A stretch of DNA of 64,000 nt from Ooceraea biroi (lineage: Eukaryota; Arthropoda; Insecta; Hymenoptera; Formicidae), in NCBI RefSeq assembly GCF_003672135.1, contig NC_039508.1:4340001-4404000 (forward strand), given 5' to 3'. A program made the position numbers and the translations under genes. Positions 23,601 to 31,897 of the stretch are shown here, in pieces; the stretch's first letter is position 1; the number at the start of each line of letters is the position of its first letter. The notes beneath the pieces are model-generated. The model worked only from the letters and a program-made list of their open reading frames with translations. It ran no database searches and was not told the origin of the DNA.

Positions 23601-26600
23601 GTTAGCAATCTTCTTAATTTGGGTTCCTTGGGAATTAATAGCTTGTCTGCCCTGGGCCCAGTTATCACGGCGATGGCTGGATTATTACAAGGAAAAACTG
23701 CAGCTAGTCGCAGAAACGATACTGCACCTCTCACAGACGCCCAAGAAGTCACAACGCAAAGATCTCCAATTTACATACCCGTTGCAGAATTCGCTGATGG
23801 TGATATAGAAACCGCAGAAAGTCAACATATTGGTAACTTTCTTTAGATTATTAATGTTTTACTTATTGTATTTCTGGATTACTACATTATTACATAGTTG
23901 CTCGTTTCAGCTGCCCATCTGGCAAATCTCAATCATAATTATATTGCCGAGACACGCCACAAAGTTGCCAGTAGTCTTGCCGATGGTATACCGATATCTC
24001 CGGGTGAAGTGATCACTGCAAATAGTGACGTTATTATAGGAAAGCCGGGAAAAATGGCGCCGAGGCCACCACAAACATTTTTGAAAGATGAAAAACATAT
24101 CGGCATGAAACCTCCACCATTACCAGTACCAAATATTCCAGTACATCCTGTCTTGGAAGTCCTAGAAAATGATCGCGATACTCAACCGCAAGCCGCGCAA
24201 GGTCCACAGATACAGATCTTGCCGGCGCATCAGATTTATGAAGAACATTTAAATGTGCCAGTTTCCATTCCTCTTGATATAGATCATGCACTTTCTAAGA
24301 AACCTCAAAAATTGTTCCCTGTCCAATCGTCACCGCCCAAAAGAATTGTATCCAAGCAAGATATTTTAGAAAATGACCCCTTGCTAAAGCCACCTGATAG
24401 ACCAAATGTGGAACAATATGCAAATCCCAATGTGAACCATAAAATTCCAGAATGGAATCCAGAAAAATATAGAAGGCCATGGAGCGCTAAGGATCCCTTA
24501 ACACCTCCTTTGCCACCCGTAAGATATTTTTTTTAAATAAGAACTTTTTTTCTTTGTATTATAAACCGTGAAGTGCAGCAATACATGATAATTTCTTTCA
24601 AGATTCATCCAGAACAACCAATTGAAAAACCTCGTCCAACTACATTGCTTGTGGAAGAACAAAAACGGCCGCCGTGGGCACAAAAAGATCCTTTATTGCC
24701 AGATAGTTCTATCGTCATTCAGGAGTCAGAATCGAAACCTATTTTTACTGAACCAATAGTTCATCAAATACCACATGTCATTGACAGATCGACTGGACAA
24801 CCTTTGTTAGTTAATATACAACCAAGTCAAGTAGCTAACGTTGTGATTCCTCAAGGTGGAACACAAGCTCTGATTTTTGGAGACACCAACGAGCCTCATA
24901 TAAGTGGTCAATATTTCGATGATCCATCACCTTATCCAGAACCAGAAGTTGGGCCAGGTTTCGTTGGCATTCAAAAGGTACAAAACTTTTTATGTAAAAT
25001 AGATGCTTTAATGTTAGTTGAATTACTATATAAAATATTGTTAAATTTTGTAGTAATAAATAACGTGTAATAATACAAATTATTAAATAAAAAACATAGA
25101 AAATAATAGAATATATCATAATAATTATATATATACTTATAGGTCGAAGATTTACCACAATATTCAAGCGAGAAAAATCCAGCTGATTTTATGCTTCCAC
25201 CGTCACCACCTATCAACTTTAAGCCTGGTGCTCCGAAACCGAGTTTCTCCAATCGCCCACACGCTACTCTACTGTCGTCCGTACGCGTTGATTACGGAAG
25301 ACCGCAAGAAGTACAAGAAACACCTTTATTGCGACCTGATAAAAGACCATCAGAGGTTCACTTAATCAAACGTCCTGATGGATCTGAAAGTTCTAGTCAA
25401 GGTCACGTACATACGGAAATCCTTGTGCACCATAAACCGGAGACAATAAACGGTCGACCACAGTCTCATCCATCTGTTCATTCTCATTCTATTCAACCAT
25501 CAGTGCATGGTCATTTCCTAGATGGTCAAAATCCAGAACAAGCTCCACCTAGACGTGTAGAAGTTTCCACACCAGCTGAAATTCCACATCGATACATATT
25601 GCCTGGCAAACCAGATTCTGGAAACGAAATAACATTGGGAACTAACTGGAAATCTGATAAGAAGCCAAACAGATTCGCAATAAATAGTCGTCCGAGGCCG
25701 CGACCCATATCAAGCCCGACGACCAAACGTCCCCTGGATAGACATGTCGTTGTAGAACGACCTACTGGTTATCCTCTGGTCAGGAAACCAACCTATCCTG
25801 GACCACAGAGGCCTCCGATAAAAACACAAAACATTTTTGCATTACCACATCGCCCACCAATTAGTCAATCTCATCAAGAGTCTACTAGAGTACCGCCTAA
25901 ATTGTTCATTCAGATAGATCCTCAAAATAGACCACCATACATTTATTCTGACAAAATAAGCGTGAGTAATATTCCAGTACCAAATACGCCAACTGAACAG
26001 AACGATTACGTGCCAACTGGAGCAATAGAATATCACAATCCTTTACATCTAAATCCGATATCAGAAGAAAACAAACATTCTCACGTACCCTCTACGAAAC
26101 CGCAATATACATCATCAGAAGATAATTCCGAAAAGTGGCAAACCAATACGCAGTCTGAACAGACATTGTTGGATTCCGACATTGGTGCTTCGGAGTATGT
26201 AAATTATCAGAATAATTATAAACAAGGAAATAAGAAACAGGAGACTAATAATCAGGGCAAGAATGCTACGATAAATACTGCGTATTCTCAAGATAATAAT
26301 CAAACCTTAAAATTACAAACTCCGTATGGAACAGTCGTTTCCATCAATGCGATTATGGGCAAACCGCTAGAAGTACAGCAAGCGGAAATCGATGGAAAAA
26401 TATTACTCCAAAAACCTTACGATGCTGACCCTTATAACACGAGACCTTACGACTTGCCTATACTACAAGGCAAGCCGTTTGGAGTATACAATGTACACGT
26501 GGACTCTGTCACACCTTATGGCTATAAACGAAAAGAAGATAAGCCCATTCATGACATAGTTCACGGAATTCATGTTTCTGATAATGGAAATATAAATCCA

Positions 26601-29600
26601 ACATCAAAAACGCAAGTCGGATATACCACAGCATCAAATTCGCTCAAACACGATGATACTATGGATCTGAAACCACCAGCAATCACACCTCAATTTGCTA
26701 CTGAAATAGATAAATTAGAAAGACCGTATCACAGGCCGATTAGGCCTGATTCAAGACCCGTATTGTATCGCAAACCGGAAATAGTGACAAAGCCGCCTAT
26801 TAAATTAGAAGTTAGACCCGATTACACCGTGAAACGTCCAGAAAATATTAAACCGAATACTGCAGAAACTTTCATTAATCAAACATTGGACCACAAAATA
26901 AAAGTAAATCATGATCTTCACGATTGGAATGTAGATGTAATAACGTCGGACATTCTAAAATCCCAACAAAAATTGTCAACGGGGCACTCATCCCAGTCTA
27001 CTAAGATTAACGTGGAAATAACTAAGAATAAGAACAGCACCGCATCTCGTCCGACAACAATCGGAAGCAATCGTCCGGGCATTATTCGGCCGGAACATGG
27101 AACATTTGGAACAAGAGTGCATCCAGAATATCCGCATATCTTGACAAAACCAAAGCCTCAAGTGCCGAAACCAGTAATCGTTTCGAGTGGTTCCACGGGA
27201 TTGGAAACACATAACCGTCCGAACATAAAGTTTTCTATGCCAGTCGAGGCCATAGGTGAGGAAGTGGACAGTAAGACGCAAACTGAAAGGCCGCCCAGCA
27301 TGTTAATTATAAAGAACAATCTGTCGCATAATAAGAAGAATAATGAAACTCTAAACACAGCGTATCAAACGAATTTCGCATCTTCAGAGTCTCAAAATAA
27401 GCAAGATGAAATCAAGAGAAGACCAATTAATATCAAGGAGATGAACGTTCCCTCCAGAGATATGATGCCACCACCTTTGAATGTAGGGCCCAACCAATCG
27501 AACAAAGATGAGCAAGGAGGACTTAAACCTCCTCCGCCGCCGTCGAGCGATGTATTTGGACTATCTCCGCCGCCAGTAGATATCACTACTACTCATATAC
27601 CGATAGAAGATAGATTCGCTTTGATAACGACCAGCGAATCAGGCCTGAAGCCACCAAAATATATACCTCTAAAAGAATCGACAACGGTTGCACCACCTCT
27701 GCCTAACATGGTTCCACCCAGTCCGAGACCGTCACTCACTAGGCCTTTCCTTGTAGAATTGCTATCGCAGGTGAGATACATTAAATGCATTTGAATACAT
27801 TAAAAATCTTCAAAGTTTATAAAACATTTATCTTTAAAATTAAATACGTATAGAAAATTTAATAATATTTGGTTACGTTTTAGGATATTCTGCCACCACC
27901 ACCGGTATTAACAACAACGAAACCACTTGAAATAGCTACCGTAAGACCAGCTGTCGCGGTTTCTGGTTCCATACAGATAGCCACCGCTGTCGCTACGTCT
28001 CATATTCCAGTTGTCCACGATATTGAGTCCAAGATACCAATTATTCACGGCACCGTTGATCTTCCAGTCGTAGTTGATGTTCCTGAAATTCTCAGACCTG
28101 CAGAGACGCAAATGACAGAACACGTTAGCATTTATACTGTGCGACCTTTCGACACAAGACCTGTATCTAAGTACGTAAATTAGCCTTAACAAATATCACA
28201 GTTTTAATTTTTCTATTATAGCATGAATAAATGAATCATTAATAATATAATATATTTTTTAGAATTGCGATTCAAGCAACATCAATATCGTTAACAAATA
28301 TGGTAATACCGACAAAATTGAAACCGCCTCAAGTGGAGCATATTCAACCGACTAAATCGTCAGTAATTATTGGTCACGATTCAACGAAATCGTATGTGTT
28401 GAGCATTCCTCCAAATCCCGTAAAGCGGCCTGAGCATCCAATATATTTGGAATCTAGCTACGAGAGCATTTCACCATCGACGAGACTGGAACCCACCGAG
28501 TCTTTAACATTCATTGGCACGAATCAGAAGAAACAAGAATACTCAACTGCATCAAATGTCGAAATGACTGAAAAGTCCCAAGTAATTAAATACAACGTGA
28601 TAAACACGACAGCAAACACAGAATCATCTATAATAGCTACCAGAGTCGATAGTTCAATCACTAAAGTGACCAGCACGTTAATGTCGGATAACAGGATGCG
28701 TCTTAAAACAAGTGATTCAGCCACACAGATGACGAAAGACATTGCAGACACTACAGTTAGTGCCATTCCTAAAAATGAATCCAGCACTGCCATACGTATG
28801 AAGCCAAAAGAGGTATGAGCATCTCTTGATGCGTGAAGCTTATGTTGTTTCTTCGCTTGTTACTTTTCGAAGAATTTTATTAATGATGCTTTAACATTTT
28901 GCAAACTAGGTGACTCGATTTAAGACATTGACTGTAACGAGAACAAAAACATCAGTGTTGGGTTCGCCACCAACAACGAGAACGCTTTTGCTCACGCACA
29001 CGATGACCACGACAACGGTGGAAACTGTGACAGAAACATTATTGCGTCCGACGAGCGTCGTGTCTACAGTGACTTCGACGATCTTGCAATCGATCGTTAC
29101 AAGGATACCTTCGTCGTATGATAACGTCATGGATAATGATTCCATATTCGTCGTAATGAGTGATCAGAAACCACCTGCGCCTGGAGCGGAAGAGGTATAA
29201 GCTCAACATATATATACAATGATTTTACTAAGCGTACTTTTTTCGAGCCACAAATTCTTTAGCCAGTTTTACGCTAATTTCTTCTTAACAAAAGTATTGA
29301 GGAAAGTCATCATTTATTGCAATAGACATATTATTTATTGGAATTTTAGGTGGAGGCTGAATACGGAGAGGAAGTATCTCGTGACGAACAGGATCCAACG
29401 GGCAATGAAATTCATAGAGTATTGGCGGGTGGAGTATTGGGAGCGCCAGTAGTGCCTCTCACACCTGTTGCAAATCAGTGCACACCGGAATGTAAATCAT
29501 CTAAGTCTGAGATGTGCGCCGAAGTAGAAACTGAGATGAGATGTATATGCCGGCCAGGATTTGCGAGAATGTTCCCAGATCGTCCTTGCAAGCGTATGTT

Positions 29601-31897
29601 CACAAATACATTTATGTATTCTTTAGCACATGCAGTGAACAATTTAGTTTTTGCATTAACATGTAATAATTTTTAGCGACTTATACGTACACTCTACGAG
29701 TTGGTTTGGATCGTATTGGGCATGAATTAGTGACGTATGAAGGTGTCTTAAACGATTCTACATCAGCAGTATACAAACGTTTGGCAGTTCCAACGAAGGA
29801 TGCCTTAGATAGAACCTTAATGCAGAGTGACTTAAGGGATGTATACAGAGGACTTAAGATCGCTGGATTCTTCCCAAATCCCACAAAAGTCGAGTTTCAT
29901 GTACAACTTAGCGATAACGCTAACGAGACCAGACTGAAGGAAGTCCTTCGTAAATATTTAGTTGGAAGCAATTACAGCCTAGGTGGTACGGAGGTGTATG
30001 CCTCGAAAAATCTTGACTTGGTTAGTTAATTTTGAGATGAGTAAATTAATAACGTAATAATTAATAACCAAAATTTCAATGTTTGTTAATAAATTATGAG
30101 CTTATAACATTGAATTTTGAATATAATTTAGATTGAAGCTGTCGACTTCGACGAGTGTGCTTCCAAAGAAAATGGTCCGCATCACGATTGTTCGCCTCAC
30201 GCGGCATGTTTCAACTTACGAGGATCTTACCAATGTTCTTGTAGAGAAGGATGGGCCGATTTGTCAGAAAATCCAGCGTATCCGGGAAGAGTATGTTCTC
30301 AAGCTCCATTAGGATGCACTGGCTGCAATAATAAAGGTCATTGTGTTACCAATTCTCTCGGTCAAGAAGTATGCGAATGCTTCCCTTGGCATAGCGGCCA
30401 ACGTTGCCAAGTTAATCTGAAAGGTACAGTATTGTCTATTAAATAAGGCAATTTTAAATATATGTAGAAAATGGAAAGCTAAATAATTGGATTGAACGAA
30501 TTTTTCTGTATTTTTACAGTTTTGCTGATAGCTCTGGTAACAGCCGGTGCAATTTTGTTGGGTCTTTTGGCAATCTGTGTGGGTATGTCGTGTTTCCGTC
30601 GTCCGGGACGTGGCCAAAAGACCGGCGACAGACGAGCAATGATCCCAGGTACAGGTGGTGATACCAGCAGTGAAGGTAGCGTCACTGATTTGGCAATACC
30701 CCATCATGTACCACACATTTTACCACCGCCACCGCAAATGATCGCACCGCTGCCGCCGAACAAACGACCAGTTCGTAAGATCAACGCAAAACCTCGTCAT
30801 CCACCCAGAAAAACTACTATGGTACCTGCAGCAGGTACGTTCTGTTACTCTTTCTCTTGTCACATTCCCTTATACTCGTAATTCTTTAAAACACGTTGAT
30901 TATGAGTATAACATATCTTGGACAAAAATTCACAAATGTAATATCAATATAACAAGCCCAATCTACCCGCAGTGATACCAGTTAACGATGATCAGCGCGA
31001 TCGCTCCTTAACAGTCATGATCCCGCGTGCAAAATATCGATCGGCACCGCAATCACCACAAAATTACAAAGCTGGTATGAGCACGTTCGCCGCCGAAGAG
31101 CACAAACTCATAAGTTACCTTGATAATGGCGCGAGCTCGCCGGCTAATAGAAAACAGAGTATATCTAGCACGAAGGATTGTAAAGAAGCTGATTTGCAAG
31201 GATCAAGAAATCCGGCGACGCCCACGGGTGCCCTCGTAAGCGCCGGTTTTCAGGTTGGCTTTTATCAAGAGACTTTGAATTTCATCATTTATTTAATAAA
31301 CAAATTTACATAAAATTATATATTTTTGAATTTCAATTATTTAACAGGTATCAGCGACGGTGACCCATACTGCAGATGCTGAATCCACCTTGGCACGCTC
31401 TTGCGGTGAAACTACTGTGGAAACAGCAACGAAGGTATTGAGAAGCGCAGATCTTCAAGTTGATCTGGACTCGACTCTGGCTCGCTCATGCGGCGAAACC
31501 ACCATACAGGCTCCGACAAAGCTTCTCAGATTAGACTTGGGCGAGGCTGGCTCCACTTTGGCAAGATCTTGCGGCGAAACGACGATCCAACCGCCGACGA
31601 AAGTCGCTGCTGTGCGAAGAAACAGCGTCAAAGACGCCAGAGATAACAGGGACATCAGGGATAGCGCCAGCGAAGGTCACACCATGGCTGAACGAGATTT
31701 AGGCAGTACATTGAGACTTCCGGCACAGCATCCGCCACTATACAGTCCGGATAGGGTAAGACGATTTATATCTTTGGTTGAGTAATGTCTTCTAAGATAG
31801 AAAAGATTAATATCCCGTTGAAAAATTGCCATTGGTTATTATTAATTGACGCTTTCTACAGACTAGCGATCGGGAATCCAACTTCGATTCGCTCTAA
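8642..31897 (+). CDS. Giant EGF/SEA transmembrane apical-matrix-like protein, whole coding span (21 supported exons; exon 1 uncertain)
   Basis: The predicted product is a secreted-face membrane protein of about 5,900 residues: a huge Thr/Ser/Pro/Tyr-rich ectodomain (about residues 17-5,568), then EGF, SEA and two EGF modules, a transmembrane helix (about 5,569-5,593) and a cytoplasmic tail to 5,914. Every exon below has an AG acceptor, a GT donor and a phase matching its neighbours; stop codons close the flanking introns. Domain order resembles membrane mucins and SEA/EGF matrix proteoglycans, and the repeats resemble those of insect-only uncharacterised families (possibly the DUF4758 type; recalled, not searched). 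By inference it sits at the apical surface of epithelia, binding or forming cuticle, tracheal or gut matrix, with a signalling or trafficking tail. Some exons may be alternatively spliced. I do not recognise a named orthologue. Confidence 0.85.
8693..9980. other. Intron 2
   Basis: Bounded by a consensus gtaagt donor and a pyrimidine-rich ctcttcag acceptor of matching phase. No additional exon is needed to keep frame, and none was seen. Confidence 0.65.
9981..17183 (+). CDS. Exon 3 (7.2 kb) of the giant matrix protein: repeat-rich ectodomain
   Basis: About 2,400 residues (34-2,434) in one exon. In order: a GT-x-G-x-YA module (about residue 70), VTYHGFADF (about 244), a second GT module (about 383), six Tyr/Thr strand modules of the TTFTYFTTF type (about 552, 640, 788, 985, 1,035, 1,153), three further GT modules (about 1,242-1,390), an acidic run (about 1,432-1,460), a long Arg/Ser/Thr/Pro-rich basic block (about 1,465-2,025) interrupted by a second acidic patch (about 1,766-1,803), a Val/Thr-rich segment with TFRGKEI (about 2,027-2,253) and a furin-like RRRR before Asp (2,384-2,387). 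The exon opens at an AG, not at the in-frame ATG 9,929, which lies in the intron's polypyrimidine region. The donor after base 17,183 is G|GTGACG, phase 1, matching the next acceptor. The open frame continues 41 bases into the intron before stopping. Confidence 0.85.
10087..14050 (+). repeat. GT-x-G-x-YA protein module, five dispersed copies
   Basis: Five copies of a module of about 25 residues at about 10,087, 11,029, 13,605, 13,780 and 13,965. Key residues: Thr/Tyr-rich start, then G-T-x-[IL]-x-[GN]-x-[LY]-Y-A-[QKR]-[VI]-[IVL] and Ser/Thr-rich end (for example YGTYIDGYYAQVVKSS and IGTSIEGRYAQIIESTSS). The last three are clustered within about 450 bp. Function unknown; regular spacing of Gly, Tyr and hydrophobics suggests a small beta-hairpin fold. 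Confidence 0.8.
11536..13440 (+). repeat. Tyr/Thr strand module, six copies in exon 3
   Basis: Six copies of a module of about 35 residues: a strand core T-x-[YF]-x-T-[FY]-T-Y-[FLW]-T-T-[FIMS]-[FY], a short turn with Gly/Asp/Asn, then [ST]-R-x-E-x-V-[ST]-N-V-[VI]-T. Starts near 11,536, 11,800, 12,244, 12,836, 12,985 and 13,338. Five more copies lie in exons 5-8. The two halves look like paired beta strands. Spacers are Thr/Ser/Pro/Glu-rich and differ in length, so duplication is old. Confidence 0.8.
17184..18018. other. Intron 3
   Basis: Starts at GTGACG and ends at cctttgcag, phase 1 at both ends. The ATG at 17,973 that opens a long downstream frame lies inside this intron, 46 bp before the acceptor, so it is not taken as a start codon. 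No other feature seen. Confidence 0.65.
18019..20184 (+). CDS. Exon 4 of the giant matrix protein: basic repeats and acidic Thr-rich mucin segment
   Basis: Residues about 2,435-3,156. The first quarter is strongly basic and contains four related motifs of the form HK-x-x-V-T-R-R-[RK] (KQHKLTVVRRR, RRIVVTRVR, GRHKVTITRRR, SKHKIRVTRKK). Next comes an acidic, Thr/Ser-rich stretch of about 480 residues (clusters such as DDEYSDEEEKDE), typical of an O-glycosylated extended domain. The end is Val/Thr-rich (VTTLTLTVPITVTVTPTV), resembling strand-forming matrix sequences elsewhere in this protein. The donor GCCG|GTGAGT is consensus and phase 1. Confidence 0.85.
20185..21053. other. Intron 4
   Basis: AT-rich, with a (TATGTG)n microsatellite near 20,690-20,717. 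It ends in a weak polypyrimidine tract with a branch-point-like gctaatgac and a tandem TAG CAG acceptor. No coding sequence was found; an open frame on the minus strand here is low-complexity. Confidence 0.6.
21054..21328 (+). CDS. Exon 5 of the giant matrix protein
   Basis: Residues about 3,157-3,248. It begins EYEAKDEEEGRRFNLATRVMSNG and continues through a conserved-looking segment (VEVIVAGPTPALRWEN) to a Tyr/Thr strand module, CTTTFTYLSTITKDGTTTV. The frame is open upstream of the internal ATG (21,110) to the acceptor, so that Met is internal. The acceptor is a NAGNAG (tag|cag): using the upstream AG adds three bases, one residue, without changing frame. The donor CAG|GTGCTT is phase 0. 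Confidence 0.75.
21329..22208. other. Intron 5, containing a 118-bp tandem array
   Basis: Phase-0 intron ending in ttttctcttag. The main content is the three-unit tandem repeat listed separately. No coding potential. Confidence 0.65.
21641..21994. repeat. Tandem repeat array, 118-bp unit, three copies
   Basis: Units at 21,641, 21,759 and 21,877 are nearly identical: ttttcatttctgaatttacg, then cagagaactctaggcaatat, gatatcatcaactcagaact and cctctgagaagaaaa. A partial, more diverged unit precedes them (from about 21,611). The unit is the same family as the 117-bp duplication at 6,217, sharing gaactctaggcaatat and cagaactcctc in the same order and on the same strand. Confidence 0.9.
22209..22556 (+). 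CDS. Exon 6 of the giant matrix protein
   Basis: Residues about 3,249-3,364, phase 0 at both ends. It finishes the strand module begun in exon 5 (VVANTATEE), then carries two more: VFKTTYTYLTLNTD with STKVITNTV, and TNTYLSTRVLEKTFIEEG with TKIETVSDTITQ. The donor is CAG|GTTCTT. Confidence 0.8.
22636..22959 (+). CDS. Exon 7 of the giant matrix protein
   Basis: Residues about 3,365-3,472, phase 0 at both ends; acceptor tttttctag only 79 bp after the previous donor, so intron 6 is very short. It holds two strand modules (TYYITYTYFNTFLEKG and TYLTTFTYFTTLLQ) joined by a Pro/Thr linker. The second module is cut by the next intron after the first strand. Confidence 0.8.
23062..23427 (+). CDS. Exon 8 of the giant matrix protein
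   Basis: Residues about 3,473-3,594, phase 0 at both ends. It starts with the second half of the split strand module (AGPDGETSTTVTSRSHIVEN then VVTESI), followed by a Ser/Thr/acidic spacer (TSETSSFTEMKKHETSSMST). The donor is CAG|GTATTA. Confidence 0.8.
23523..23832 (+). CDS. Exon 9 of the giant matrix protein
   Basis: Residues about 3,595-3,697. Contains a hydrophobic helix-like stretch, LLNLGSLGINSLSALGPVIT, continuing AMAGLLQG, then a polar end, IYIPVAEFADGDIE. The stretch is too polar and Gly-rich for a clear transmembrane helix and may be a short amphipathic module. An overlapping open frame one base off (from 23,530) is a shadow; only this frame keeps phase with both neighbours. Donor TTG|GTAACT, phase 1. 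Confidence 0.75.
23911..24518 (+). CDS. Exon 10 of the giant matrix protein: Pro-rich segment
   Basis: Residues about 3,698-3,900. It starts AHLANLNHNYIAETRHKVAS (compatible with exon 9 across a 78-bp intron) and contains ADGIPISPGEVITANSDVII, then turns into a Pro/Lys/His-rich extended region (PRPPQTFLKDEKHIGMKPPP). It ends LTPPLPP at a CCC|GTAAGA donor, phase 0. Confidence 0.8.
24603..24977 (+). CDS. Exon 11 of the giant matrix protein: compact segment with QPLLVNIQPSQVANVVIP
   Basis: Residues about 3,901-4,025. After a Pro-rich start (PPWAQKDPLLPD) it contains a less repetitive stretch, QPLLVNIQPSQVANVVIPQG followed by GTQALIFGDTNEPH and GQYFDDPSPYPEPEVGPGF. Its mix of hydrophobics, Gly and aromatic residues looks like a folded, functionally constrained module in an otherwise disordered region. 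Phase 0 at both ends; donor AAG|GTACAA. Confidence 0.8.
25143..27770 (+). CDS. Exon 12 (2.6 kb) of the giant matrix protein: Pro/Arg/Lys/His-rich ectodomain
   Basis: Residues about 4,026-4,901, phase 0 at both ends. The exon begins VEDLPQYSSEKNPADFMLPP immediately after the acceptor; the ATG at 25,191 is internal. Much is extended and charged with many RP, KP and HRP pairs (RPPIKTQ, KPPIKLEVRPDYTVKRPEN). One part near residues 4,405-4,480 is less repetitive and may be folded (YGTVVSINAIMGKPLEVQQA, GKILLQKPYDADPY, GKPFGVYNVHVDSVTPYGY). It ends with LKPPPPPSSDVFGLSPPP and a Pro-rich run before the donor CAG|GTGAGA. His/Arg/Pro content suggests ionic contact with glycans or chitin; that is inference. 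Confidence 0.85.
27884..28170 (+). CDS. Exon 13 of the giant matrix protein
   Basis: Residues about 4,902-4,996. It reads DILPPPPVLTTTKPLEIATV, AVSGSIQIATAVATSHIPVV and HVSIYTVRPFDTRPVSK, Val/Thr/Pro-rich like its neighbours. Two overlapping donors exist: GTACGT at 28,171 and GTAAAT at 28,175. Only the first (phase 2) keeps frame with the next exon. The exon lacks an ATG upstream of its core, so it is easily missed by simple open-frame searches. Confidence 0.75.
28263..28812 (+). CDS. Exon 14 of the giant matrix protein: Ser/Thr-rich segment
   Basis: Residues about 4,997-5,180. It starts in phase 2 (IAIQATSISLTNMVIPTKLK), and the Met at 28,300 is internal. The exon is Ser/Thr-rich with scattered acidic and basic residues (ATRVDSSITKVTSTLMS), so probably O-glycosylated. 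The donor GAG|GTATGA is phase 0, with the frame stopping two codons into the intron. Confidence 0.8.
28910..29194 (+). CDS. Exon 15 of the giant matrix protein: Thr/Val strand-rich segment
   Basis: Residues about 5,181-5,275. The exon is almost entirely Thr, Val, Leu, Ser and Arg (RFKTLTVTRTKTSVLGSPPT, then TRTLLLTHTMTTTTVETVTE), ending FVVMSDQKPPAPGAEE. Alternating beta-branched residues predict extended strands. It lies directly before the EGF/SEA region. Phase 0 at both ends. Confidence 0.8.
29350..29593 (+). CDS. Exon 16 of the giant matrix protein: first EGF-like module
   Basis: Residues about 5,276-5,356. After a linker (VLAGGVLGAPVVPLTPVANQ) come six cysteines in EGF order: C-TPE-C, C-AEV, C-I-C and a final C in RPC, with Gly-Phe (CRPGFARMFPDRPC) before the last, as in EGF domains. 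Donor AAGC|GTATGT, phase 1. Confidence 0.8.
29677..30020 (+). CDS. Exon 17 of the giant matrix protein: SEA-like domain
   Basis: Residues about 5,357-5,471 form a compact domain of mixed composition, unlike the flanking repeats: YTYTLRVGLDRIG, helices rich in Leu/Asp (ALDRTLMQSDLRDVYRGLKI), then FFPNPTKVEFHVQLSD, and a second helix ETRLKEVLRKYLVGSN. Strand-helix-helix-strand order, size (about 110 residues) and position between EGF modules near a membrane helix fit a SEA domain. SEA domains of mucins often self-cleave at G-SVVV; here the equivalent strand reads NPTKVEF, so cleavage is not expected. SEA assignment is from pattern and context only. Confidence 0.75.
30132..30423 (+). CDS. Exon 18 of the giant matrix protein: calcium-binding-type EGF and second EGF
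   Basis: Residues about 5,472-5,568. The first module begins DFDECASKENGPHHDC with FNLRGSYQCSC, matching the calcium-binding EGF pattern (D-x-D-E-C at the start and an aromatic/Gly stretch after the fourth cysteine region). The second has C-TG-C-NNKGH-C, then C-E-C-FPWHSGQRC, an ordinary EGF. They sit directly before the membrane helix. Donor AAAG|GTACAG, phase 1. Confidence 0.85.
30520..30834 (+). CDS. Exon 19 of the giant matrix protein: transmembrane helix and juxtamembrane tail
   Basis: Residues about 5,569-5,673. VLLIALVTAGAILLGLLAIC with VGMSC is a clear membrane-spanning helix starting at the exon edge, followed by a basic stop-transfer FRRPGRGQKTGDRR, which puts the C terminus in the cytoplasm. 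The tail then has a His/Pro run (HHVPHILPPPPQMIAPLPP), which could bind SH3 or WW proteins, and a basic stretch (RKINAKPRHPPRK). Donor GCAG|GTACGT, phase 1. Confidence 0.85.
30973..31253 (+). CDS. Exon 20 of the giant matrix protein: cytoplasmic tail
   Basis: Residues about 5,674-5,767. Hydrophilic (VIPVNDDQRDRSLTVMIPRA, SAPQSPQNYKAGMSTF) with a short structured-looking AAEEHKLISYLDNG and a basophilic-kinase-type site, NRKQSIS. No enzyme domain. Phase 1 acceptor, phase 0 donor (CAG|GTTGGC). Confidence 0.8.
31348..31755 (+). CDS. Exon 21 of the giant matrix protein: cytoplasmic tail with triple STLARSCGETT repeat
   Basis: Residues about 5,768-5,903. Three copies of STLARSCGETT[VI] occur, each followed by x3-TK-[VL]: STLARSCGETTVETATKV, STLARSCGETTIQAPTKL, STLARSCGETTIQPPTKV. 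A fourth, broken start (GSTLRLPAQ) follows near 31,702. Between them lies RRNSVK, a basophilic-kinase-type site. The strict conservation of 11 residues, including Cys, suggests a docking motif for a multivalent partner. I know of no named family with it. Phase 0 at both ends; donor AGG|GTAAGA. Confidence 0.85.
31862..31897 (+). CDS. Exon 22: C-terminal 11 residues and stop of the giant matrix protein
   Basis: Acceptor tttctacag, then TSDRESNFDSL and TAA. Phase 0 matches exon 21. The C-terminal DSL fits a class III PDZ ligand pattern (acidic-x-hydrophobic), a weak hint only. Retaining the preceding 106-bp intron would instead give a short tail ending RRFISLVE just after exon 21. Confidence 0.6.
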   Translation, partial: TSDRESNFDSL

